Below are positions 48,007-60,063 of a stretch of DNA of 64,000 bases, piece after piece. Source of the DNA: Hydractinia symbiolongicarpus (Eukaryota > Cnidaria > Hydrozoa > Anthoathecata > Hydractiniidae); the NCBI RefSeq assembly GCF_029227915.1, contig NC_079883.1, positions 4,340,001 to 4,404,000 of the forward strand. Direction: 5' to 3'. Each line of letters opens with the position of its first letter. Positions within the stretch are counted from its first letter, which is position 1. The notes beneath the pieces were generated by a model, which saw nothing but the letters and a program-made list of their open reading frames with translations, made no database searches and was not told where the DNA came from. Made by a program: the position numbers and the translations under genes.

Positions 48007-49015
48007 AGAGGTACTGGTAAGTTCTCATCGCTTGGTTATCATGTTTTTCACATAAAACTCGTTGCACTGCACCTTGTCTGGCCTGGCTTAAAAAACTCTT
48101 CCTACATTTTTCAAACAGAATTGCCGAAGGATGATATGTGGATTTCATAGGTTTTCTTCCCTTATGGAGTCTTTGTATTGGTGTAATTTTTACATTCTGT
48201 TTGAAGTTTCTGAAAGCTAAATAAAATTTGTTTAACATATCTTCCGGTTTTTACATGGATCGGATAAAAAATTGCCAAAAATTGCCCGAAAATCCGTTTT
48301 TTTCCGATTTTCGGATAAAATCCGACAAAATCGGGAAATCGGATTAGTCACGTGTCAAAATTATTCTAAATGATTCTTCTTGATTAAACAAAGTTGTGTT
48401 GCAAGTTTCAAGTTCTAAGGATAATCCTAACAGGAATTATTATATTATCCCCATTATAAGGATTTCATAGAGATTTTAGGGGTAGTTTTGAGTAATGGCC
48501 AATATCAAAGCCTCTGAAAGGTATGGGACCTAAAAATTTATCATGCAGGTGTCTAATAGATAAATGTTGAAACTCAGTAAGTATCATAGCCATATAAGAA
48601 AGCAATTAGAAGTTATTAAAACAAAACCGTCAGGGGGGCGGAATCCGCCCCCCCGGACCAAATAGGGTTAAGTGGATTTACGGCGCTACAATAAAACGAC
48701 GCGTAGTATTTGAGAAATAAGTTGCTATTTTCATGTAAAACAAGTGTTACAAATTTTTATAACACTTTAATCAATTTTATGCAACTTTATTTACAAAATC
48801 ACCTCATTGTGTTTTCTCTTGGATGTCATTGTTTGGAATGATGTAAAATATCAACAGAGAAACAGAAACACTCAAAAAGCTTTTTCAAATCATTCAATTT
48901 CAATGTAACGTTCGATTGTTGAAAAATTCGAATTTTATGGAAATATTCCATTGTTAAGAAGTTCAAATTTCAATGAAACGTTCTAGTCACGTCACGTTCT
49001 CAGTCGAAAGAAGTA
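48007..49015. other. No gene seen
   Basis: AT-rich sequence with ATCCGAAAATCGG-like palindromic motifs at about 48285-48350 (CCGATTTTCGG with related copies), probably another small repeat. No exon is supported. Confidence 0.4.
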
Positions 49016-50030
49016 AATCTTTTGGGAGACGAGGAAAGTTACTAATGATACAACTGCAACTACCAATAAATTCGAAAAAGTAAATACATTATGTTTATTT
49101 TTCTCTAACGTGGCACATCAGTTAAAATTAAATCTATTTACCTAAAAGATTTTATCTGGAACAAACCAAAACATTCACTTTTAAGAATATGTATGAAATT
49201 TAAATTTAACTATGTATCACGTATATTTGTTGAGAAAGAACTAAAAAAGCTTAAGCGTCAAAAGTCAGCTGGTTTGGATAATCTTCCGCCAGCTTTATTA
49301 AAGGACTGTGTATCTGCGATTGCTGAACCACTGTATTATTTAATCAACTTGTCATTAGACAACTCAGAAGTACCATTAGATTGGAAAAACGCACAGATCA
49401 CTCCCATCTTTAAATCAGGATCACCATCTGAACCAAATAACTACCGACCAATATCTATATTGTCAAGCCTATCAAGAATACTTGAGAAAGCAGTTCATAT
49501 CCAACTTATCAGCTATCTAGAAGACAATAATTGATCATATCGTTCTCAATTTGTTTACCGCAGACGTAGCTCCACGGACATAGCTGCAACGTTATTTACT
49601 GATAACATCAGAAAAGAGCTAGATAAAGGAAATTTAGTTGGTGCAATCTTCATTGATTTGTCGAAAGCTTTTGACACTGTTTCACATAGCATCTTGCTGG
49701 AAAAGCTTCGTGCATATTGGAATGGTTTACCCACTACCTATTCAACCGTACACAACAGGTGGTTATTGATACCATCAGATCTAACACTGAGAATATAAAA
49801 TCCGGAGTCCCTCAGGGATCTATTTTATGACCACTTTTATTTTTAATTTTCTTCAATGATTTTGAGACCTCGCTTATTAGAGCACGTACTATCCAATTCG
49901 CTGACGACACAGTGCTGGAAGCAATGTGAATTATATCGAAGATAATTTGAACTTAGAATTAAAAAATATCGAACAGTCGCTGCGCGTCGTTGAATATAAA
50001 TCACCTCGGGTTAATAAATCTCAATAACTG
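49016..50030 (+). pseudogene. Decayed non-LTR retrotransposon reverse transcriptase
   Basis: Consecutive plus-strand blocks give reverse-transcriptase motifs in order: SAGLDNLPPALLKD, ITPIFKSGSPSEPNNYRPIS, then FIDLSKAFDTVSH (motif A), GVPQGSIL with a stop soon after (motif B region), and IQFADDTVL (motif C). This is the pattern of LINE elements of the Jockey/CR1 type. Several in-frame stops (for example at 49532 and about 49828) and a deletion between motifs A and B show it is dead. The endonuclease domain is absent. Confidence 0.75.
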
Positions 50031-50377
50031 TGTTTACCTATTGTATATCTACTTATAATTAAAAAAAGGCGCGAAAAAAGCTTTCAGGCGTTTGATTGGA
50101 TAATTTATGAATGTTCACTGTATGTTTTATGCTCGAGTGCCCATAGAAATTAATATGTGAGTACACAAAAAATGTAAACAAATGAAAATATCTTTTCTCT
50201 CTCCTGCTGAGGCATCCCATGAGGGCGCAATTTAAAAAGAGTGTAGTGTCTTCCGAAGATGGCGGACGCTTTTCTGTAACTGTAAAATTTGTAAAACTTA
50301 AAAATCATGAAAGATTTCGGAACCTGATCCTGATTATCATTTATCTTGCGAAAAATTGCATGTGACGATAGAAGTAA

Positions 50378-53275
50378 TTGGATTTGGTCAGTTTTCAGCA
50401 AACAATCATGGCAGAAACAAAAATTAGTGAGAATGAACTTAATGAAAATCGGAAGGTTAACGATGTGGATGATGACGAAAGTCATGAAAACGAAGACAAG
50501 GCACTATCATACTGCAAAATGTGTGGAAAAAGATGCAGGTGTGCCCGCGGGGTCCTGCAACATCTTCGTTTCTGTAAATCAAACGAGGTGAATGAAGACG
50601 AAGTTAGTGAACCTCCACCACAAGCTTCAAAAAACTGATTGGCAGTGGCAGACCAGCGATACTATTTCGAGATTACCAAAAAATTCTATTGGGGAGATGT
50701 GAGAGGAAGCATTGCTAAAGAAAACCTTAAAACGTGTTATGAGAAATTCGTGTATTGGAGACGCAACTTGTTCATGTTGCCAAACGGCGCGTCCGGTAAA
50801 TTGTTCATTCGTGAAATCACCCGATTGTTAAACTCTTGGTTTGAGAATAGTCCACTAAAAGAATGTGTAATGACAGCTATACACGTTATGCCAGTATTGC
50901 TGTTACAAAAACCATCAAAGACTTCAAAAAGTTGTGATCATGTCCATGCTTTTGAGCGGAGGTTAGAGACTTTCTAAAGCTACTTGCTGGGGCAGCGGCT
51001 ATACAGTCAAGAATGTCAAGCAAAAACACAGAAAGGGACATCAACATTATATCTCGGAGGTTTAAAGATTTAATGCAGAAAGGTAACGTGAATGGAGCGA
51101 TTAAACTGATAACGAACAACATGACAGGTGGGATATTGCCACTAAATAATCAGACTATTGATCTGCTACGGATGAAACATCTGAGGCTGACGAAGACGCG
51201 ATAATGCAAGGGCCAACGAAAGCGGTCGAGCCGATTATCTATGACGCGATAGATGAAGCCATGGTTTTAAAAGCGAAAGGTGGTGCAGGACCCTCTGGTA
51301 TGGACGCCGATGGCTAGAGAAAGATCCTCACATCCAAAATATATGGTGACAGTGGAAAAGATCTTGGCTTCATTTGTAAATGTAGCCAAGAAGATGTGTA
51401 TTGAAGAAATTGATGATGGTACTTTGGAAGCTTTGTTAGCGTCAAGATTTGTACCATTAGACAAAAACCCAGGTTTAAGACCAATTGGAGTTTGAGAAGT
51501 TTTGAGGCGATTTGCGGGGAAAATTGTTATGAGTGTTGTTAAACAAGATGTTGTTGCTGCATCATCTAAATCTCAAATGTATGGACAAAAAGCAGGCAGT
51601 GAAGCAGCAATCCACGCAATGAAAGTGATGTTTGAAGATGTTTTTAGATGCAGCAAATGCTTTCAACAGCTTGAATAGATCGGTGTTATTACACAACATC
51701 GGAATTATCTGTCCCGAAATATACGCGACCAAAGAAGGTACAACATAAGACGACCCTGTTGGTATGGCGATATATGCAATAAGAATTACACCCCTTCTCG
51801 ATTCTCTGGTGTTTGCTGATAACCTCACCGCATCCAGCAATCTTGAGCCAATACGAAAATGGTGAGACAATCTGACGCAAATCGGTCCCAGTTTTGGATA
51901 CTTCCCACAACCAGTAAAATCTTGGCTGATCGTGAAATCAAGTTAACTTGATCAAATTACAGTTAAGGGTGAAAGACACCTGGGTGCTGTAATAGGAAGC
52001 GTTGAATACAAAGAGACGTATGTAAAAGCGATGGTGAACAAATGGGTCAGGGAGATCAATCTACTGACAGACATAGCAGTGACGCAACCTCAAGCTGCAT
52101 ACATGTGCTTTGTAGATGGTTGCAAGAAAAAAATTACATACTTTTTAAGAACGATCTTTGGAATAGAAGAGTTCCCGACACCTCTCGATGAAGTTATTCG
52201 ACACAAATTTATCCCTGCAGTAACTAGTGGTCACATCGTTAACGATAACAAAAGGAAACTTTTAGCAGTCCCTCCGAGGCTTGGTGGATTGGGAATTGAT
52301 GTCTTTCGTAAAAATGCAACAATGAGAACTCGAGAAACATGACAGCCTCGCTGAGAAATCAAATTCTCATGGTGAACAATGAAGAAGGTGACAAGTCCAA
52401 ACAACAAATTCAATCAGAAAGACGCAGATCTTGAAGGATTGCGAGCTGAGATGACAGACGAGGAGAAACGAATCAATGAATCTAATATGCGAACAAGAGT
52501 CTCAAATTGGCTGACAACGCTTCCACTTATAGAATGGAGGTACGATTTGACCAAGCAACAGTTCTGGGATGCAATCAAGATTCGATACATCTGGCAACTG
52601 TAACGATTGCCCTCCAACCGCTTCTGTGGTGTTCGGTTCGATTTAAGTCATGCATTGTCATGTAAAAATGGTGGACTAGTCACACTTCGTTACAACGAGA
52701 TTTGTAACATAACTGCAGACCTTTTCCAAGGAAGTATGTAAAGATGTAAGAGTAGAGCCGAGCCTTCTTGAAATCAATGGTGAGAGGTTCCAACAACTCA
52801 TGGCAAACGACGGAAATGAATCAAGACTGGATGTGAGTGCACACAGTTTCTGGATTCCTGACCAAAGAGTATTTTTGGACATAAGGGCATTCAATACCTA
52901 CGCTCAAAGGTACAGGGATATGGAAATAAGCAGAACCTTCCAGAAAAACGAAACAAAAAAGAAGAAGCAGTATAACGAGCGCATACTTCAAGTGGAGAAT
53001 GGTTTCTTTACACCTCTTGTATTCGCGACAAATGGTGCGATGGGCGATGAGTGCAAAGCCTTCTTTAAACGCTTATTCGATATGATTGCTGAAAAACGGT
53101 CCATTCCGGTATCTCTAGCAACGAATGTCATACGAACAAAGATATGTTTCTCGTTGCTACGATCGATAATTTGATATGTACGGGGTTCAGGATCGACGCT
53201 AGATAGGGATATTAATCTCAATGACTTTGCGTTGGCGAATAGAACTTCCATTTATGATTGCATGTAAATGTACCG
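50378..53275 (+). pseudogene. Decayed retrotransposon with N-terminal zinc finger and C-terminal nuclease-like domain
   Basis: Blocks on the plus strand, in several frames, form one long protein. It starts with MAETKISENELNENRK and a C2HC-type finger (CKMCGKRC ... HLRFC). Then come a conserved block ending PLDKNPGLRPIGV, then DAANAFNSLNRSVLLHNI (motif A), EGTT..DPVGMAIYAIRIT (motif B), FADNLTASSN (motif C, second Asp changed to Asn), and HLGAVIGSVEYKETY. At the C-terminus LDVSAHSFWIPDQRVFLDIR plus KKKQYNERILQVENG look like a PD-(D/E)xK nuclease. Similar proteins are abundant in corals and other cnidarians; I place them with endonuclease-like-domain retroelements by inference only. Stops, shifts and a lost upstream Cys-His block show it is inactive. 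Confidence 0.6.
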
Positions 53276-53403
53276 TTAGATCAATATTAGTTATATGTCG
53301 TTTCGTATTGTAATGTCATCCTTTCAATGTTCAAAGTGTTATCTTTCCATGTATGAGGTCTCTGGTCATTTTTGTTTTATATTGTAAATTCTAGGTTGGT
53401 TTA

Positions 53404-53580
53404 TCTCTATTATAATAGCCGTATTCTGTCTGTCTGTCTCTGCGCGGTCCCCCCCCTGAGTTAGAAAATGATATTACGGAAACACGAATATCAAATGCGA
53501 TATATTTTTATCCACTTCGTTGCGACGGGTGAATATAATGGACGGGTGAACCCGTGGATTTTTCCACGGGCAACGAGTAG
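53404..53580 (+). mobile_element. Miniature Helitron-like element, copy 3
   Basis: On the plus strand: host A, TCTCTATTATAATAGCCGTA, a short GTCT array, then CCCGTGGA and TCCACGGG hairpin arms, then GTAG followed by a host T. The length (177 bp) equals copy 1. The end reads GTAG rather than CTAG, a single change from the consensus. It lies about 130 bp after the decayed retrotransposon. Confidence 0.65.
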
Positions 53581-54168
53581 TGTTAATATATTTGTTAAAG
53601 CGAGAAGCTCCCACGGCGCCAAGAAAAAAAGAAAAAAAAAATTAAAAAAATCGGAGTAATTTCCAATCTGGGCGCTATTTTAAAAATAACATTGGCTATC
53701 ATTAATCGAATAATTATTGATGAATACTCTTGATAATTTTATACATTTTTCAACTTTCTGCTAAGCAACTTTATTAATTTAAGGCGTAATTTAACAAGTT
53801 AACCACGACGTTAAAGGTTGAGTTCTTTATAAAAACATATGCAAGTTATTTAATTAAAGAGTCATGTGTTAGAGGTGATCATTTTTTCTTTTATTGACAA
53901 TTCTAAAAGCCTAGTTTAGAAGAAACACTGTGAACGAAGTTGGGAAATGTGAATACTTGTAAATCTTTTAACTACATTGTTAAACTATTCATATGAATTA
54001 CCGATGAGGGACTTTGATGAATATATACACAATGAAATCGAACAACCGTTTTAAAACTTATTGAATATCATTGCGGATCTTTTGAGCAGAATTACAAGAA
54101 GGAATAAAAAGAAAACTTTATTTATATTAATTCGTTACAAAAAAATCCAGGTTTATTTTTTCATAATT
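53581..54168. other. 5' flank of glycosyltransferase-like gene 1
   Basis: No gene is supported. ATATATACAC at about 54019-54028 could act as a TATA box for the gene starting at 54169. The frame is open back to 54061, but the paralogue at 63213 shows that the shared protein starts at MRVALTKIL. Confidence 0.35.
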
Positions 54169-55317
54169 ATGAGGGTTGCTTTAACAAAAATTTTGCAGGT
54201 ACTTTTAGCAGTAACATTTCTTTTCACACTATGGTTCGTATTAAAAACATTGGAAAACTTAAACATGGAAGTCGCGAAAATCGACGCTAAATCCTGTCAA
54301 CTCCAAAATGAAAATAAAGTTTTAAAAACGCATCTTAAAGACGTACATTTGAACTTAGACAAATCAAAACAAAAACGAAATGAGTTGGATCTGCTCATCA
54401 ACAAAATTGATAAACATGTCATAGAAGAAGTAGAAAAAAAAAAAGACTTAGGGAGTTCCATAAACAAAGTACAAGAAAAACTTGCACATCTAGTACATGA
54501 ACAGAAACAGTTAGTGAAAAAAATTAAACACTTGCACGAAGGTGCTTCGACATCGTTATGTAGCGATGAAGAAAAAGGGAGTACTAAAGTAATTTCGTAC
54601 AGTTTGTTTGGAGACAATGCTGTATCGTATGGACGTTTTATCAAGGATGTTGCTCAAGAAGCACAATCGATTGATCTTTACAAAGATTTTACATTACGAA
54701 TCTACGTTGATGAAAATTTTCCTGATCGACTGCGAACGGAATATAAGAAAAATCATACGAACATAAGATTTTGCGATGTGAACAAAATTCCACAATATCG
54801 TAATTTGCCAAACACTATGGGGCGAGCGTGGCGTTTTGTTACGATGGCTGATGAAACGGTTGATGTCGCGTGCTCGCGAGATCTAGATTCTCCGTTGCTT
54901 CAACGCGAATCCGACGCTGTTACAGAATGGATGAAAAGTGGAAAAATATTCCATGTAATGAGAGACAGACCATTACATTATTCGAGAATCATGGCAGGTA
55001 CATGGTGTTTTAAAAACATGAAAAATCGAACAATGGGTAAAGAGATTTTTAACATTTTCATGAAAAAATCTAGCGGATTCAGTCTAAATTCTAAACGTGA
55101 CCAGTATGTCTTAAACAATCATGTATGGCCCAAGGTGGAAGATGACTCCATAGAACACGATGCATATTTATGTGACAGTTTTAAACGGTCACAACCATTC
55201 CCAACAAAGAGAAAAGACTTTTTCGTAGGGTGTGTTCGTGACTGTTGGGTATTCGGTAAAGTAGAATGTCCTTCTAAATGTAGACCAAGAAAACACAAGG
55301 ATTGGAAATACTGTTGA
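54169..55317 (+). CDS. Type II membrane glycosyltransferase-like protein, paralogue 1
   Basis: A single 382 aa frame. Residues 1-7 are short and cytosolic, about 8-28 form a membrane anchor (ILQVLLAVTFLFTLWFVL), about 30-125 a coiled coil rich in Lys/Glu, and 126-382 a globular lumenal-type domain. That domain has ISYSLFGDN, then VACSRDLDSPLLQRESDAV with an Asp-x-Asp, then HVMRDRPLHYSRIMAGTWCF, and eight or more Cys near the end (FVGCVRDCWVFGKVECPSKC). SRD-x-DS followed by RE..AV..W and H.MRD..H is the pattern of a widespread GT-A-like family seen in bacteria and marine animals, so a Golgi sugar transferase is likely but the substrate is unknown. The ATG was chosen because paralogue 3 starts at the same residue. 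Confidence 0.75.
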   Translation: MRVALTKILQVLLAVTFLFTLWFVLKTLENLNMEVAKIDAKSCQLQNENKVLKTHLKDVHLNLDKSKQKRNELDLLINKIDKHVIEEVEKKKDLGSSINKVQEKLAHLVHEQKQLVKKIKHLHEGASTSLCSDEEKGSTKVISYSLFGDNAVSYGRFIKDVAQEAQSIDLYKDFTLRIYVDENFPDRLRTEYKKNHTNIRFCDVNKIPQYRNLPNTMGRAWRFVTMADETVDVACSRDLDSPLLQRESDAVTEWMKSGKIFHVMRDRPLHYSRIMAGTWCFKNMKNRTMGKEIFNIFMKKSSGFSLNSKRDQYVLNNHVWPKVEDDSIEHDAYLCDSFKRSQPFPTKRKDFFVGCVRDCWVFGKVECPSKCRPRKHKDWKYC

Positions 55318-55499
55318 CCTAAGTATATAAAATTGTACAAGTAAAATTTACATTTTAATATTATTTCATAGGTTGCTGAGCAGCTGAAAGTATTTTATAT
55401 ATATGTATACGTATGTGTACTATAAGTTTAATATAAATAATTATATTTTTTGACGACGTAGGGAAGTACAGAATTTAATTAAAAATATTTACTTAAAGT

Positions 55500-55908
55500 C
55501 GAAGCTGATGCTGTGAAGGAATGAATGGAAAGTAGAAATATATTCCATGTAATGAGAGACAGAGCGCTACATTATTCGAGAATCGTGGTAAGAACTTGGT
55601 GTTTTAAAAACAAACAAAAAATGAGCAATGTAAAGACCTTCTTAACATTTTTTGAAAAAATCTAGAGGTCTCAATGTGAATTCTAAACGTGGCCACATCT
55701 CTTAAACAATATTGTATGGCCAAAGGTGAAAGATGACCCCATACCACACGATACATATCTATGTGACAGTTTCAAAGGGTCACAACTATTCCCAACAAAG
55801 AGAGAAGACTTTTTCGTAGGGTGCGTTGGAGACTGTTGGGTATTCTGTAAAGTAGAATGTCATTCTAAATGCAGACCAAGGAAACATAAGGATTGAGAAT
55901 ACTGTTAA
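55500..55908 (+). pseudogene. Pseudogene fragment of the glycosyltransferase-like family
   Basis: It matches the last 130 or so residues of paralogue 1: NIFHVMRDRALHYSRIV, then VWPKVKDDPIPHDTYLCDSF, then REDFFVGCVGDCWVF and the same end. At least two Trp positions have become TGA (near 55524 and 55894) and there are frame shifts in the middle. It lies 180 bp downstream of paralogue 1 in the same orientation, so it is a decayed tandem partial copy. Confidence 0.85.
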
Positions 55909-57482
55909 TATTTTTTAAACAAGTTTATCACAACATTTTTTATCTAATGTAAATATTTCATATGATTTTTATGTGTGAAGATGTTGAATCCAAAATGTCA
56001 AATTTCTTGGTTCTAAAAGGCGAGTATTGTGAAGTCTTGTGCGCTTCACTTGTGTCGTTGTCTTTTATGTGCCTTATCAAGCGAATGTACAGGGACGGTG
56101 CCACAATTTCTAAAGTGGGGGAACTTAGGCATAGTGGGAGATTTTAAGATTTTATTGGGGATCAACGATCAAAGCGAGTTGCCGAAACTGCTGAGGTCCA
56201 GGGCAAAGCCCCTGAAAGTCAACGCATTTTTAGAGTCCTAAAACACGTAAAACGGCTTTACCTTGGACAACTTCTATAAGCTGAGCTCCAGACAATTTTG
56301 CAGTTTGGTATAAAGGAAACATTGAGTGGGTAAAGATTTTGATTGTTCTGTAAATTATTACTCTGAAAATCAACCTCCTCCTTAGGGATTCTTTACATCT
56401 GGATGGAATTAGATTTAAAACAAAATTGAAGCCGTAGAGACCACAAGGTTGAAACAAAAACGTTTTTTTATTTATCTTTTATTTGTAAATCGGAGAAAAA
56501 TCTGTATATCAGTAACGACGGGCTCTCAATAATTGTTACCTTTGTAACAGAACCTTTGACATGTCCAAATATTTCCATTGGTTACAATTACATAGTGGGT
56601 GAAAAGTGATAAAACAAAATTTAAAATGAAACAAAACGCTGGGTAAAACTTAATTAAAAAAAGTTCGGTCTCGGCAATTTTTAGCGTGGTCGCTAGAACT
56701 ATTAGAAAGCGTAACGCCATTGAGAAGCAAATAGTCCTGGGGACGAGGTTGCGGATTCGCAAAATTAACAACGATGACACTTCCTTTCGAATATTATTTG
56801 ATGTGTTGTTTATCTTTACGCCAATCTTTTTCCCAGTACTTTTTCTACTTCTGTGTTATGATGGAGGCGTAGAAGTGTATCAGAAACGGGACTGATCTTT
56901 TTGTCTATTACATCAAATTACATTAAAGGAGTCAACAAATCTTGCGTGATCAATGCTATAGGATAAGCGATTATAAAATAATCTTGTTATAAAGAAAGTA
57001 GATGAGAAGTAATAATCCACCCTTTTTGATTAATTCCGTAGGTATTTAAAACATTCACTACTTCACTATGGTAATACTAATAAGAATAATTTATCAATTA
57101 TATTACTTTATAGAGTAAATCTCCATGTTTAACTTTGGCTGTCCGAATCTTTTATTATCCGGTGTTTTTTACCGTGCCAAAATTGTAATTAGTTTCATGA
57201 TCGTATCTAGAGATATAGAAGTATAAAAGAGTGCAGTTTTGAAACATTTGATATTCTTACCTATTCTTCACATGCATTGACTACAGTTTAAGCCGACAGA
57301 CGGAACGACATACGCCACGACACTATTTTCGACGTTAATAGCATCAAATATCTGAAATCTGGCTGAAAGCATGCAAAACAACAACAATAAAAATTAAAAA
57401 ATATATATATATCTACAAAGTATAAATAATTTTAAATATACAAATCATTTTAAAATATCTCAACAATCTGGCACGTTAAAGT
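55909..57482. other. Intergenic; one interspersed repeat block
   Basis: No gene is recognised. 56689-56760 (CGCTAGAACTATTAGAAAGC ... CTGGGGACGAGGTTG) matches about 10760-10840. Short frames at 55962-56241 are not recognisable. Confidence 0.4.
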
Positions 57483-59712
57483 TTAGTCCATGTTATCTTT
57501 CATAAATCTTTGTAACGCTTCTAACCTAGCATCTATTTCTGCTATGCCAATCGAACGTTCCGTGCAATCTTCATCTAAATAAAAAAATAAATATAGTAAG
57601 GATATAACGAATGAGTAAGTAAAGCTGTCATAGAAAAATATCATACCTTGATCGGCATGATGATTCTTTTTTGGACTTTTTGAATTTCTAGCTGGAGCTA
57701 CGCGTGATTTTGGAATGTTCCTCCTATAAAACTCATCCTGCATATAAAAAAGCATCGTGATATAAATTTTTGGTTTGAAAAAAAATATTCTTTTTGAAAG
57801 AAATAGCAATTTCAGTCTTACATCTGAAGTATCCGACTTGATAGATCTGTTGCGATTACGATGTGATTGTCTAAACGAATTAAAAACAATTTTTATGAAG
57901 CTTCAGACTGCCAAATATACTAGCTACTTTTACAATTGTCGATTGGTACAGATTAGATTACATGACGCAAATTTTACTCCCAACTATTGCTAAGATCGTT
58001 AAAAAATGCGACAGCCTTAACTGGAACTAAATCGAGTCTAAAATTACTCAAGACTTACACTAAAAAACAGAAAGAAAAATTAGTTCGGTGCAGACACAAA
58101 ATGCTGTATATTTTTAAAAATAGACCCAATTTCCCTGAAATGTCGGGTCCAAAGTATATGCCTGGGTGATATAACACGTTAAGTGTACGTAAAATGCGTA
58201 TGTAGTATCACCTTTTCCCTGATCCACTAGTTCTATGTTTGATATTTTCGTAATCACTACCAGATGACGCACGTGCGTTTGATTTGCCTTTAACTGAACT
58301 ATGTCGACCTGAAATAGAGAAAAATACGATAATTTTTTGAAACAATAACAAATTATAAAAATCAGAGTACGCAAAAGTTAAGAAATGTTATTTACCAACT
58401 TCTCCAAGAAAAGATGTATAAAAAGACCGGTTAAAAAAAAGTACAAAAAAATCAACCAAATTTTACCATTTAGACCGCAAGGTGGTTTCTGCCTATCTCC
58501 AAAAGACGTCGGCGTTCTATTTCTTTTCGAGTTCGACGATGGAGTGAAGCGTCGACTAATACGAAGTAACGTCACTAATTAAGCACTCGCTATAGTCACA
58601 CACACGTGAGAGCAATCAAATATTTAAGTGTTGAACAAACCTGCGGCTAGTTTCAGCTTCTTGTCTCTTACGTTCTTTTTCTTTAATATATCTGAACAAT
58701 TGGTTAAGGGATAATATTTTCAATAAGTAAAAAAAATGTCCGTGATATGACATGAGTTACATTGTGAAACTCAAAACTTCAAAAAAATTAATAACTGTTT
58801 TTTTTTCTCTTAAAAATAAATTATTTTCGAAAAGATACGCTGATGGGTCGAATCTCCGAAAACCTAAAATATTGAAAACAAAAATTAGTTACACTCTTGT
58901 TTAATAACTATTCTTTGCAAAACAATTTGCTAAATTAATAATTACCAGGCGAAGGAGTCCTTCCAATTGAGGATGCTGATGCAGAACGATCTCTGTTGCG
59001 CGAAATCGAACGCGATGTAGATCTCCCTCGTTGTGACGAAGTCGAGTTCTTCCTCTCACGTGGTGTATTGTATGATTTGGGTTTGTTTCCAGACGAATTA
59101 TGCCTCGGTATCCGGTTGTTTGTCAATGGAGAAAAACGAGAGCTAGGAAAGTGGAAAAGTTTACAAAATAAAATGGAAAAATTTAAAATAAGACAAAAAA
59201 TGTTTCGGTGCCTTACTTTCTTTTAAGCATCGCAAGTTCCTCTGTCAGGTTTTTACATCTTACGCGATAATTTCGCTCGTTTGCTTTCAACTCTTCAAAC
59301 TAAAAAAAAAACATTGCATATACTCGCTAAAATATAGAAAATTCCAGAATATTTGTCCGCCTAATACGCCCTAACTTCCGAAACGAAGGAATACTTCCAT
59401 CGAAATTGTCTCTCCTAAAATTCTTTTTTTCAATATATTTAAATTAGAGGTATACGTTGAAACTTATACTCGCCAAAAAAAAAAGAATTCTGTAGCAAAA
59501 ATTGATACGTAAGAATAGTTTTAGTTTCGCAAAAAAAATTATTTTAAAGAAATTATCTTCTTTTTTAAAATTTCTTTTTATGATTTTCACAAAAGGGTGA
59601 CCAAAAAATGAGTCAAAAAAAAGCTTTTGACCTCTTCCAGTAATTCATCATATTCCTTCTTTTTCTTCGTCATTACTCTCTGATGTTTGCTCCTTTCTTT
59701 TAACAAGTCCGT
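57483..59712 (-). CDS. CCDC61: CCDC61 (VFL3) homologue, C-terminal part
   Basis: Ten minus-strand exons in phase: 59632-59712, 59217-59299, 58946-59142, 58839-58863, 58641-58691, 58467-58555, 58212-58308, 57822-57870, 57647-57737, 57483-57574; 284 codons plus stop. Matching landmarks to human CCDC61: the coiled-coil end RCKNLTEELAMLKRK, an Arg/Ser-rich region (SRSISRNRDRSASASS), RFDPSAYIKEKERKRQEAE (human RFDPTAFVKAKERKQRE), and the terminal AEIDARLEALQRFM (human AEIDARLKALQEYM). CCDC61 is a coiled-coil centriole/basal-body protein related in its head domain to SAS6 and XRCC4, needed for basal-body anchoring and orientation. The head domain and first coiled coil (about 200 residues) are not found between 59712 and the window end. 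Confidence 0.85.
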
Positions 59713-60063
59713 CTATAATAAATAAGAGTAGTCTTACAATATAAGAATTCATGATCTACTTAATAATGGATAGTTTAGTTGATCACACCCCTTTATATTA
59801 AACATAAGTGAGAACCGTTTTAATATGCGAAAATATTCGTTACTAACACCTCCACAAATCGAATATATTGTGAATCTGATTGGGTATGAATTGAACGCAT
59901 ATTGGATGAATGAAAGTTGTTTCGTTATTGAAATCAAAATATAAATAATGTAACAAACACAGGAGTATCATAGTTTATTTTTTCGTACTCACTCGTAATA
60001 TACGTCCTTGCGGTTGTTAATCGAACATAAAGATATTAAGAAAGTAAGCGATTTCTAAAACTG

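Noticed and set aside
54297-54644. 115-codon minus-strand frame, repeated at 63341-63688
   Set aside because: It is antisense to the coiled-coil stalk of the glycosyltransferase-like copies; its repetition simply reflects their similarity.
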